Below are positions 7,687 through 15,084 of a stretch of 19,758 nucleotides of DNA, in pieces. The notes under the pieces are model-generated. The model was not told the origin of the DNA and searched no databases. It saw only the letters and a program-made list of their open reading frames with translations. Source of the stretch: Flavobacteriales bacterium (GTDB lineage Bacteria > Bacteroidota > Bacteroidia > Flavobacteriales > Flavobacteriaceae); NCBI GenBank assembly GCA_002737105.1, contig NSHO01000011.1, forward strand, positions 1-19,758. Direction: 5' to 3'. Every line of letters starts with the position of its first letter. The first letter of the stretch is position 1. The position numbers were made by a program, and so were the translations under genes.

Positions 7687-8937
7687 ATGATACTATATAT
7701 ACGTTTACTGAAAGAAAGTTTTGCTTTTGCTTTTAATGCTTTGAGAAGTAATAAATTACGAACATTTCTTTCTTTACTTGGAGTAACTGTTGGGATTTTT
7801 TCTATTATTGCTGTTTTAGCGGCGGTTGATTCTTTAAAGAAAAATATTGTAGACAGTTTAGATGGGATGGATAAAAACACCATTTATTTATTCAAATATT
7901 CTTTTGGACCAACGGATGTGGAAGAATGGAAGCGTGACCAATTTCCGCATGTAAAATATGATGAATATCAGTATTTACAAAAAAGTATGGCCGATATTGA
8001 TAAAATTTCATTTAATTTTTTTACAGGCAACCAGAATATAAAATATGATGAAAACACGGTTAATTCTATTCGTGTTAAACCCTCAACAAATGAATTTTTT
8101 GAAATTGAACCGTTTAAAGTTGATAAAGGAAGATTGTTTAATGAAGCAGAATCCAATTCTGGAACTTCTGTAATTGTAATTGGAAGTGAGGTTGCAGATG
8201 GATTATTTAAAGGCAACGAACCTATTGGAAAACAAATTCGGTTATATGGGCAACGTTTTACAGTCATTGGTGTATTAAAAAAAATGGGTCAAAACGCCTT
8301 TGGTGATTCCAATGATGTAGCGGTTTTTTTACCAGTAAATAATATTAGAAAATTATATGGTGACAACAGTGCAAATTTTACACCAGCCATTTTAATCAAA
8401 CCTAAAGCAGGTGTTGATATTGAAGAATTTAAAGCAGAATTAACCAACAAAATGAGAAATTTTAGAGGTTTACGGGCTGGAGAAATTAATAGTTTTTTTG
8501 TAAATATTTTGTCTGGTTTTACTAATTTTATTGATGATATTATTGGTAAGATGAATCTTGCAGGTTGGGGAATTAGTATTTTTTCTCTTTTAGTAGGTGG
8601 ATTTGGAATTGCAAATATTATGTTTGTTTCTGTAAAAGAGCGGACCAATTTAATTGGAATTCAGAAAGCTTTAGGCGCTAAAAACAAATTTATTTTGTTT
8701 CAGTTTTTATTTGAAGCAGTAATTTTAGCAATGTTTGGCGGATTAATAGGAATTATTTTGGTTTGGTTAATTGCTTTAGTTTTAACTAACGTTCTAGATT
8801 TTGAGTTTGTTTTGAGTTCTTTCAATATTTTATTAGGTTCAAGCTTATCTGTAGTTATCGGTTTAATTTCGGGAATTTTGCCAGCCATTTCTGCTTCTAA
8901 ATTAGATCCTGTGGAAGCCATTCGAACAGGAATGTAA
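7687..8937 (+). CDS. MacB/FtsX-family ABC transporter permease, no ATPase partner nearby
   Basis: A 416-residue permease with the MacB architecture. A cytoplasmic amphipathic N-terminus (KESFAFAFNALRSNKLRTFLS) leads into membrane helix 1 (about 29-48). A MacB-type periplasmic core domain follows (about 50-265), and then three C-terminal helices forming the FtsX domain (about 285-410), with GGFGIANIMFVSVKERTNLIG and the terminal LDPVEAIRTGM. The motifs RTFLSLLGVTVGI and DPVEAIR are family hallmarks. Such permeases export lipids, peptides or drugs, or act mechanically, with a separate ATPase; no ATPase gene is present within the window, so it must be encoded elsewhere. The gene is alone between purH (divergent) and the barrel operon (convergent). 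I could not find a convincing promoter in the 156-nt gap upstream. The substrate cannot be told from sequence. Confidence 0.88.
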   Translation: MILYIRLLKESFAFAFNALRSNKLRTFLSLLGVTVGIFSIIAVLAAVDSLKKNIVDSLDGMDKNTIYLFKYSFGPTDVEEWKRDQFPHVKYDEYQYLQKSMADIDKISFNFFTGNQNIKYDENTVNSIRVKPSTNEFFEIEPFKVDKGRLFNEAESNSGTSVIVIGSEVADGLFKGNEPIGKQIRLYGQRFTVIGVLKKMGQNAFGDSNDVAVFLPVNNIRKLYGDNSANFTPAILIKPKAGVDIEEFKAELTNKMRNFRGLRAGEINSFFVNILSGFTNFIDDIIGKMNLAGWGISIFSLLVGGFGIANIMFVSVKERTNLIGIQKALGAKNKFILFQFLFEAVILAMFGGLIGIILVWLIALVLTNVLDFEFVLSSFNILLGSSLSVVIGLISGILPAISASKLDPVEAIRTGM

Positions 8938-8952
8938 TACTAAAAAATAAAT

Positions 8953-8988
8953 AAAAAAGCCGATTTGAAAGTTCAAATCGGCTTTTTT
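8953..8988. terminator. Bidirectional terminator between ABC permease and barrel gene
   Basis: A 16-bp perfect inverted repeat (8953-8968 with 8973-8988, core GCCGATTTGA/TCAAATCGGC) has a 4-nt loop. An A run precedes it and a T run follows it. It lies between convergent genes (permease stop at 8937, barrel stop at 9010), so it should work in both directions. Confidence 0.88.
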
Positions 8989-9009
8989 TTGGCTTTTAAT
9001 TAATTATAA

Positions 9010-11721
9010 TTACAACACGTATTTCAAGCTAAACACCACAAAACGAGGTTGCACATAATAACTTGAAAAGTTTGTAGAACCACCTAATGCATTAAAGCTG
9101 TTATCGTTTAATGCTGTTGTATTTAATAAGTTGGTAGCACTAACTTTATACTCAAATTTACTATCTCTTTTTTGATATGATAATGATGCGGTTAAGAAAT
9201 CATATTCAGTATCAAAAGTTTTCGCTTTATCTCTATTGTGATAAAAATTGTATTCAGAAGTAAAAGAAAAGGCATCTAAAAAGAAATATTCTAACGTTAC
9301 CGAAGGATTATCTACATAATTTATCTGATCTTGAAAATCGTTTATAGTGAATTCATAGGACAATTCAATATTTGGTACTTTTTTAAAATTGGTTGAAAAT
9401 CCGATATCATAGTTTTGTGTAAACGATTTTGTATTTTGAATATATTCTGAATTGTCTGGATTGACACGAATATTATTATTTGAGCTTCTACTCATACTTG
9501 CTGAACCATCTGCTTTAAAATATCTTGCAAAAGATCTACCATAATTAAATCTTCCTGAAAGCGACTCATTTGGAAAATTCGAATTAATATTTACTGAACT
9601 TGAAACTTGATTTACACCTGTTAATAAAGCACGATTTGTAATAATTTCGGTTTGTTTCGTATAGGTAACATTTGCAGAAATATTTTCCATATTAAACATA
9701 CTAAATTTAAAGAATCGCAAGGAGTGTACTTGTGAAATCGAGTTTTCTAAGAATCTATTTCCACTGTACAAACTGTTATAATTAGAAAACACGTAACCTT
9801 GTGCTAGTTTTACAACATCTGTAAAATTATTAGATAACGAGAAATTATAGGATAATGTTTGTGATTTTTTCATTTGCCATAATGCAAAAAAATCAGGTAA
9901 AACTCTATTGAAACTCATTTTATTTGTACTGTTCAATTGGGTATCGTTGGTATTAAATTGATGCAAAGTAACACCTGGATTAAAAGTAAATTTTCCCACC
10001 AACATTTTGTAATGTAAGCCAACAAAAGCATCGTTAAAAACATAATTTACTTGATTGATGTTTTTGCTATCGGATAAATTATTTTGTGTGCCATTATCTA
10101 AAATTTGGAACATATTGGTGTTAAAGTTTTGATATGAATACGTGTTTCCAATTGTAACATTAATGTTGCTTTTTGGTGTTACCATATAATAATAATCAAA
10201 CTTAGAATCTGTTTTATTTGTTTTTACAAATCGGTTTTGGTTGATGTTATTTCTTGATTGAGTACTATTGTATCCTGTTAAAACAAAAGGTTGTATTTGT
10301 AAATTGGCATTGTAAAACGGATCTTCTTGTTGAAATAAATTTTGCATTTCAAAAGCAAATACATTTTTATCATTAAGCGTATAATAATAGTTTAAGTTTT
10401 GATTTAATGAAATGGGTTGTTGATTTTTTTCTGTTAAAATATTTCCTTGCAAACTAGATACTACATTTTGTCTTTCCAATTGATCAGATGTTTTAAGTAA
10501 CGCATCATAATCCAGGTGCATTTTGGTAGAAGGCACGTAGCTACTACTTAATTTAAACAAACCTAAATTGGTTCTTTGTCTAGAATTATCTTGACGGGTT
10601 TCTGTTATATTTACAGTTGTACCATTTGGTAATCTGTCTGTACGATTGTAAATATTGTCCGTTTGTAAATCGGTTTTGTTGTAAGAATAAATACCAAATC
10701 CACTAATTGTCCATGCTTTTGAAGGATTGTAAGAGAAGTTGGCCGCACCAAATTTTGCATCAATATTTTTAGCACGATTGTTTCTCAAACCGGTTATTCC
10801 CAAATCGTTTGAAGAAACATTGAAACTAGAACCTCCTTTGCGCATCATATTTTTAAATCCTCCAGTAAATTTAAAATAGTCTTGTGTGGTAAGCGGTAAC
10901 TCGCCAATATTATTTAAATTTCCAATTAAATTTACGCTGTATTTTGGACTGTAATAAAATAACTTTGGATTAATAATACTTCTGTTTTTCGAGTCGATAA
11001 TTCCTTCTCCAGCAAGGACATCACCAAACCAAAAGTTGGTTTTACCTTGTTTTAGTTTGATATTAATAGCAATGTTTTCTTCATTATTTTCTAATCCTTT
11101 TAAATTAGAAACTTCGTTATAATTTCTTAAAACTTGTATTTTGTCAATAGCATCTGCGGGTATGTTTTTTACTCCTAATTTTGTATCTCCATCAAAAAAA
11201 TCTTTTCCATTTACCATTAGTTTTTGTGCTGTTTTACCTTCCACCGAAATTTCACCGTCTTTATTAACAGATACGCCAGGTAGTTTTTTAAGAACATCTT
11301 CTAACTTCTTTTCGGTTCCGTTGGTAAACGAATCGGAGTTGTAAATAATGGTATCGCCACTTATTCTTACAGGCATTTCTCTAACAATTTCAACCGTCTC
11401 AATGGTGTTGGAATTGGATAAAACAATATTAAAAGTTTGATTTTCTTTTGTAGTCGTAATTTTTTGTTCAAAAGGGGCATAACCTATATAACCAGCTTTA
11501 ATAATATATTCTGTATTGGCTTTTAAGTTTAATGAAAATTCCCCTTTTTCACTGGTGATGTTATACGCATCCATCGCTTTTGTAACTTGGTTTATGGCCA
11601 TTACATTGGCTGTTTCTATAACCAAATTGTCGCCATCTTTCAGTATTCCTGAAACCTTTACGGATTGTGCGTAACTCATTCCGATAAGAAATAAGCTTAG
11701 TACTAAAATTATTTTTTTCAT
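9010..11721 (-). CDS. Outer membrane beta-barrel protein with carboxypeptidase-regulatory-like domain and plug-like region
   Basis: A 903-residue protein with a signal peptide (MKKIILVLSLFLIGMSYAQS; cleavage after the AQ region). Next come a carboxypeptidase-regulatory-like beta domain (about 20-112) and a TonB-receptor plug-like region (about 115-230: KKLEDVLKKLPGVSVNKDG, KLMVNGKDFFDGDTK, IPADAIDKIQVLRNY). The rest, to the C-terminus, looks like a large outer-membrane beta-barrel with many alternating polar/aromatic strands ending in FVVFSLKYVL. This is the layout of the Bacteroidota outer-membrane beta-barrel family related to TonB-dependent receptors but without a SusD partner here. No TonB box was recognised. 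It is the last gene of an operon with two GLPGLI proteins (12 nt after the second), which suggests joint function at the outer membrane. Substrate unknown. Confidence 0.85.
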   Translation of the reverse strand: MKKIILVLSLFLIGMSYAQSVKVSGILKDGDNLVIETANVMAINQVTKAMDAYNITSEKGEFSLNLKANTEYIIKAGYIGYAPFEQKITTTKENQTFNIVLSNSNTIETVEIVREMPVRISGDTIIYNSDSFTNGTEKKLEDVLKKLPGVSVNKDGEISVEGKTAQKLMVNGKDFFDGDTKLGVKNIPADAIDKIQVLRNYNEVSNLKGLENNEENIAINIKLKQGKTNFWFGDVLAGEGIIDSKNRSIINPKLFYYSPKYSVNLIGNLNNIGELPLTTQDYFKFTGGFKNMMRKGGSSFNVSSNDLGITGLRNNRAKNIDAKFGAANFSYNPSKAWTISGFGIYSYNKTDLQTDNIYNRTDRLPNGTTVNITETRQDNSRQRTNLGLFKLSSSYVPSTKMHLDYDALLKTSDQLERQNVVSSLQGNILTEKNQQPISLNQNLNYYYTLNDKNVFAFEMQNLFQQEDPFYNANLQIQPFVLTGYNSTQSRNNINQNRFVKTNKTDSKFDYYYMVTPKSNINVTIGNTYSYQNFNTNMFQILDNGTQNNLSDSKNINQVNYVFNDAFVGLHYKMLVGKFTFNPGVTLHQFNTNDTQLNSTNKMSFNRVLPDFFALWQMKKSQTLSYNFSLSNNFTDVVKLAQGYVFSNYNSLYSGNRFLENSISQVHSLRFFKFSMFNMENISANVTYTKQTEIITNRALLTGVNQVSSSVNINSNFPNESLSGRFNYGRSFARYFKADGSASMSRSSNNNIRVNPDNSEYIQNTKSFTQNYDIGFSTNFKKVPNIELSYEFTINDFQDQINYVDNPSVTLEYFFLDAFSFTSEYNFYHNRDKAKTFDTEYDFLTASLSYQKRDSKFEYKVSATNLLNTTALNDNSFNALGGSTNFSSYYVQPRFVVFSLKYVL

Positions 11722-11733
11722 TAAGTCTGTTTG

Positions 11734-12606
11734 TTAATTTTTTGTTTCACGGATCATAATAGGACCATCATTGTCTTCCATTCGTTTTTGCATTTTTTTC
11801 TCGTATTTCTCGTATTCTTTTTTAGAAATGATTTTACCAGCATTAGGAATTTTTACTTTTACTGTTTCATTGTTTTTTATGCTTACTTTGGTGCAAAAGT
11901 AAATATAATTTTCATTTTCCAGTTGTAATATCAATCCAGGTAAACCCCATACGCCATTTGGACCAAAGCTAACAGGTATTTCACTGGTGTACCAAGCTGT
12001 AATAGTTTTTGGTTCTGGTTTTTTCATTTCAAATAATGAAGATTTTCCGTTCTTTGTTTTTTCTTGATAACGTTCGTATGCTTCTAAATCATTTTTAGAA
12101 ACCGGTTCAATATAAGTTGCTTTTACGCAGTTATAATCACCAATTATTTTTGTTTCGTTGGAAATTTCCCAAGCCATTTTTGGTAACGAATCTTTTATCA
12201 CAAATTCATCACCAAAAATATCTTCCTCGGTGTATGAAATTTTATCTTTTGTATTCATATATTTATCTCCATCACCAGACATACTAACACTAACAGAAAA
12301 AGACACGCCACCTTGTCCTGGTTTTGGTTTTTCTAATGCTACCACTTCTTCAAAAAGCGCTTCGTTTTTATTGAATGTTAAAAGGTAATTTTTTTGAAAT
12401 GCTTTTGCCATAGCTTCCTTCATTGCTTCTTTATCAAAACCAATTATTGCATCTTCTGCTGCTTCTTTTTCAGATTCTTTTGAAACTGAAACAGCTTCTT
12501 TTTTAGATTTATTTTGAATGGTTTGATATTCCACTTTTCCATAAAAATCTTGCCCAAAAAGGGTGACAGAGAAAAGTAATAAACAGAATTTAGACATATT
12601 TTTCAT
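11734..12606 (-). CDS. GLPGLI family secreted protein, second copy
   Basis: A 290-residue exported protein of the Bacteroidota GLPGLI family, function unknown. A signal peptide (MKNMSKFCLLLFSVTLFGQ; an internal ATG at codon 4 is also possible) precedes a mature region beginning DFYGKVEYQ. The name-giving GLPGLI hexapeptide is at about residue 221 (VWGLPGLILQLEN). It shares with its upstream neighbour the GQGG turn, a FVIKDSLP block followed by ISNETKIIGDYNC, TAWYTSEIPVSFGP, and a late SKKEYEKYE segment. Two cysteines (C160 in DYNC and C238 in FCTK) are at matching positions in both copies and may form a disulfide. Charged Lys/Glu/Ala-rich residues 33-70 are probably helical. It lies 30 nt after the first copy and 12 nt before the barrel gene. 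Confidence 0.88.
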   Translation of the reverse strand: MKNMSKFCLLLFSVTLFGQDFYGKVEYQTIQNKSKKEAVSVSKESEKEAAEDAIIGFDKEAMKEAMAKAFQKNYLLTFNKNEALFEEVVALEKPKPGQGGVSFSVSVSMSGDGDKYMNTKDKISYTEEDIFGDEFVIKDSLPKMAWEISNETKIIGDYNCVKATYIEPVSKNDLEAYERYQEKTKNGKSSLFEMKKPEPKTITAWYTSEIPVSFGPNGVWGLPGLILQLENENYIYFCTKVSIKNNETVKVKIPNAGKIISKKEYEKYEKKMQKRMEDNDGPIMIRETKN

Positions 12607-12636
12607 AATATTTGGGGATTAATTAATATTACTATT

Positions 12637-13554
12637 TTATCTTGAATATCTCATTTGCATACCACCTCTTGATCCAGGTCCGCCACCCATTTCACTCATT
12701 TCTTTCATTTTTTTAATCATTATATCGTCGTATTCTTTTTGTGAGACTTTGTCACCACCAGTTGGCGCTTTGATTTCGATTTTCTCTTTTACATTCAGTA
12801 CTAATTTCGAACACATAATTATGGTTTTTCCGTCATTAACTTCCATAATTAAACCAGGTAAACCCCAATATTCATCAGGACCTTGGTTTACAGGAATTTC
12901 TGGACAATACCATGCAGTTACAGTTACTTCTTTTGGCATGTCAATGTCTTCAAAAAAGTTGGTTTTCTTTTCTTCTTTTTTCTCAGAAGTATCTTTTTCG
13001 TCAACTTTTCCTTCTTCTGTTTCTTTTTTTGGTGCTTCTTTTTTTCTTCTATAATTTCTAAAGTCGGTTTTACTGGCTTCTTTGATTGCTGTTGCTTTAA
13101 AACAAGTGTAATCGCCAATTTTTTTAGATTCATCACTTAGTACCCATTTTAAATTTGGTAACGAGTCTTTTATCAAAAATTCTTTTCCAAAAACTTCTTT
13201 ATCAACCGTGTATTGTTTTTCTTTAACGTTTTTAAAATAAGTGCCGCCACCGCCCATAAAAGAAGCCATCATTCTACCGCCACCGCCTTGTCCGGGTGCA
13301 TCAAGTTTTTCTTCTTCTTTGTATATTGAGGCAGATTTATCGAAATTTAGAACGAATGTTTTTTCAAACATTTTTTTCATTCTTTCCATAATTTGATTTT
13401 TCATTTCAGGAGTCATGTCTTTGTTTCCGTCAAAGTTTTTGGCAAATTCTGATGTAGACGTTTTAGATTCATAAACCGCCATTCCTTGAAAGTCTTTCTG
13501 TGCAGTTGCCATAAAAGTTGTTAAACCCATTACGGCTAAAAATATTTTTTTCAT
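12637..13554 (-). CDS. GLPGLI family secreted protein, first copy
   Basis: A 305-residue exported protein, first gene of the GLPGLI-GLPGLI-barrel operon. A signal peptide (MKKIFLAVMGLTTFMATAQ) precedes mature KDFQGMAVYES. The hexapeptide is at about residue 231 (YWGLPGLIMEV). It is paralogous to the next gene: shared blocks include FLIKDSLPNLKWVLSDESK, KIGDYTCFKAT, VTAWYCPEIPV, and late QKEYDD. The matching cysteines are C151 and C248. It differs by Met- and Gly-rich stretches (about 87-105, and the C-terminal EMSEMGGGPGSRGGMQMRYSR) and by a low-complexity Lys/Glu insert (about 172-205). Function is unknown; periplasmic or outer-membrane-associated location is inferred from the signal peptide. 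No TAnnTTTG element with full match was found upstream. Confidence 0.88.
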   Translation of the reverse strand: MKKIFLAVMGLTTFMATAQKDFQGMAVYESKTSTSEFAKNFDGNKDMTPEMKNQIMERMKKMFEKTFVLNFDKSASIYKEEEKLDAPGQGGGGRMMASFMGGGGTYFKNVKEKQYTVDKEVFGKEFLIKDSLPNLKWVLSDESKKIGDYTCFKATAIKEASKTDFRNYRRKKEAPKKETEEGKVDEKDTSEKKEEKKTNFFEDIDMPKEVTVTAWYCPEIPVNQGPDEYWGLPGLIMEVNDGKTIIMCSKLVLNVKEKIEIKAPTGGDKVSQKEYDDIMIKKMKEMSEMGGGPGSRGGMQMRYSR

Positions 13555-13617
13555 CTTTTAGTTTATTTTATATTAGTTTAGACTCTAAAAATAGCTAATA
13601 GTTACATGATAATTTGT

Positions 13618-13625
13618 TATTTTTG
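13618..13625 (+). promoter_or_regulatory. Bacteroidota-type -7 element upstream of the secreted protein/deoxynucleoside kinase unit
   Basis: TATTTTTG matches TAnnTTTG and lies 17 nt before the ATG at 13642. No TTG is visible at the -33 distance. The element would fall inside the gene if the in-frame ATG at 13606 were used, which favours the later start. Confidence 0.4.
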
Positions 13626-13641
13626 TGTTAATATTAAAACT

Positions 13642-14403
13642 ATGCGATTTTTTCTTCTCTTTTATTTAACTGTTTATTTTACTTCCGCTCAAAATATTGA
13701 TGTGGAGCGTGTAGGCAATAAACCATATAAGTACAGTACTTATTGGGGAAATGATTTATCTGGGAATTCTTATTTTTCTTCAAGTAATAATTTGTATAAA
13801 ATTAATAAAATAGACACGTTAAATTATTCTAACAATACATTTGGAAAAATTTCAAGTGTAGAAACATTTAATATGTTACAAACGGTTATTTTTTATAAAG
13901 AAAACAATGCTTTTGTTTTGGTAGATGCTCAGCTTAATGAAATTAATACTACTATTTTTTCGGAAATTAATTGCGAATTTTTAAAACCTGCTTCTCAAAA
14001 TGAATTTTGGTTTTATGATAGTTTAAGTCAGCTAATAGGCTTGTATAATTTGAATTCTAAACAATTAAAATTTCTATCTAACCCAATCAAAAACATTAAG
14101 TATTCTCAATCTGATTATAATTATTTGTATTGGATTGATAATGAAAACAATTGTTATTCAATTTCTAAATTCGGAAAAATAATTAATTTAGGCAAAGTAA
14201 TTGCTTTTGAAAAAATATTTTTTTTAAGTCAAAGAGATTTGTTTTATCTTTTTGATGGTAATATATATTATTATACCTTTGAAAATCAATTATCAACAAG
14301 AATAAATATTAATGAAAATTTGATAGCTAATTTTTTCTATACAGATGGATTTTTTTCTATTTTTACCAACAATCAATTAAGTACCTATCAAATAAAAAAA
14401 TAA
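13642..14403 (+). CDS. Hypothetical secreted protein, 253 residues
   Basis: I do not recognise this family. The chosen start, ATG 13642, gives a clean signal peptide (MRFFLLFYLTVYFTSAQN); an in-frame ATG at 13606 would add MIICYFCVNIKT and overlap a promoter-like element. The mature part is rich in Asn, Tyr, Phe, Ile and Ser, with repeated short hydrophobic strands spaced by polar turns (e.g. NNLYKINKIDTL, QLIGLYNLNSKQLKFL, RDLFYLFDGNIYYYTF). This pattern recalls a beta-propeller-like or other all-beta fold; that is inference only. There are two Cys (in INCEF and NNCYS). It is separated by just 3 nt from the deoxynucleoside kinase gene, so the two are co-transcribed, but a functional link is not obvious. 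The head-to-head neighbour is the GLPGLI operon. Confidence 0.8.
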   Translation: MRFFLLFYLTVYFTSAQNIDVERVGNKPYKYSTYWGNDLSGNSYFSSSNNLYKINKIDTLNYSNNTFGKISSVETFNMLQTVIFYKENNAFVLVDAQLNEINTTIFSEINCEFLKPASQNEFWFYDSLSQLIGLYNLNSKQLKFLSNPIKNIKYSQSDYNYLYWIDNENNCYSISKFGKIINLGKVIAFEKIFFLSQRDLFYLFDGNIYYYTFENQLSTRININENLIANFFYTDGFFSIFTNNQLSTYQIKK

Positions 14404-14406
14404 AAT

Positions 14407-15021
14407 ATGCATATAGCTATTGCAGGAAATATTGGGGCTGGAAAAACCTCATTAACTAGATTGTTATCTAAACATTTTAGATGGGAAGCACATTTCGAAG
14501 ATGTAGATGATAATCCTTATTTAGATGATTTTTATCACTCCATGGAACGTTGGAGTTTTAATTTGCAAATTTATTTCTTAAACAGTCGTTTTCGACAAAT
14601 TCTAGAGATAAGAAAATCAGGAAAAAAAACTATTCAGGACAGGACCATTTATGAAGATGCCTTTATTTTTGCGCCTAATTTGCATGCGATGGGTTTAATG
14701 TCTAATAGAGATTATACCAATTATAAGTTACTTTTTGATTTAATGGAAGACCTTGTAGGTCCGCCAGATTTGCTAATTTACTTAAGAAGTTCAATTCCTA
14801 ATTTAGTAGACCAAATTCATAAGCGTGGCAGAGAATACGAGAACTCTATATCTATCGATTATTTAAGCAGATTGAATGAGCGCTACGAAGCATGGGTTAC
14901 TACGTATGATAAAGGAAAGCTATTAATTATTGATGTAGATGATATTGATTTTGTAAATAGCCCAGAAGATTTGGGAAATATTATTAACAGAATTGATGCT
15001 GAAATCAACGGATTATTTTAG
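14407..15021 (+). CDS. Deoxynucleoside kinase (dNK family)
   Basis: A 204-residue cytosolic salvage enzyme that phosphorylates deoxynucleosides to 5'-monophosphates. Motifs in order: P-loop GNIGAGKT (7-14), E31 in the FEDVDDNPYL segment (the likely general base region), DRTIYED (78-84) where the DR/E pair contacts the sugar and base, and the LID segment KRGREYE (139-145) with arginines for phosphate binding. A C-terminal LLIIDVDDIDF strand completes the fold. Length fits bacterial dAK/dGK/dCK enzymes (about 200-220). The preferred base cannot be assigned from sequence; deoxyadenosine or deoxyguanosine is likely in Bacteroidota relatives. It is the second gene of a two-gene unit, and the stop is followed by a terminator shared with convergent hppA. 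Confidence 0.9.
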   Translation: MHIAIAGNIGAGKTSLTRLLSKHFRWEAHFEDVDDNPYLDDFYHSMERWSFNLQIYFLNSRFRQILEIRKSGKKTIQDRTIYEDAFIFAPNLHAMGLMSNRDYTNYKLLFDLMEDLVGPPDLLIYLRSSIPNLVDQIHKRGREYENSISIDYLSRLNERYEAWVTTYDKGKLLIIDVDDIDFVNSPEDLGNIINRIDAEINGLF

Positions 15022-15031
15022 TGAAAACATA

Positions 15032-15065
15032 AAAAAATGCCTCAACAAAAGTTGAGGCATTTTTT
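15032..15065. terminator. Bidirectional terminator between deoxynucleoside kinase and hppA
   Basis: A 15-bp perfect inverted repeat (15032-15046 with 15051-15065; core ATGCCTCAAC/GTTGAGGCAT) has a 4-nt AAAA loop and flanking A and T runs. It lies between convergent genes. Confidence 0.9.
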
Positions 15066-15084
15066 GTAAAACACAAAGTGCAAA

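Noticed and set aside
12883..13140. Open frames on either strand within the Lys/Glu-rich part of the first GLPGLI gene
   Set aside because: They come from low-complexity codons read in other frames, have biased composition (poly-Phe, poly-Lys) and no family resemblance.
13555..13617. Promoter for the GLPGLI operon (minus-strand TATTTTTA near 13586-13593)
   Set aside because: It differs from TAnnTTTG at the last position and has no -33 TTG, so it is too weak to annotate.
13606..13641. Longer start for the secreted 253-residue protein at 13606
   Set aside because: The extra residues (MIICYFCVNIKT) precede a clean signal peptide starting at 13642 and overlap a TAnnTTTG element.
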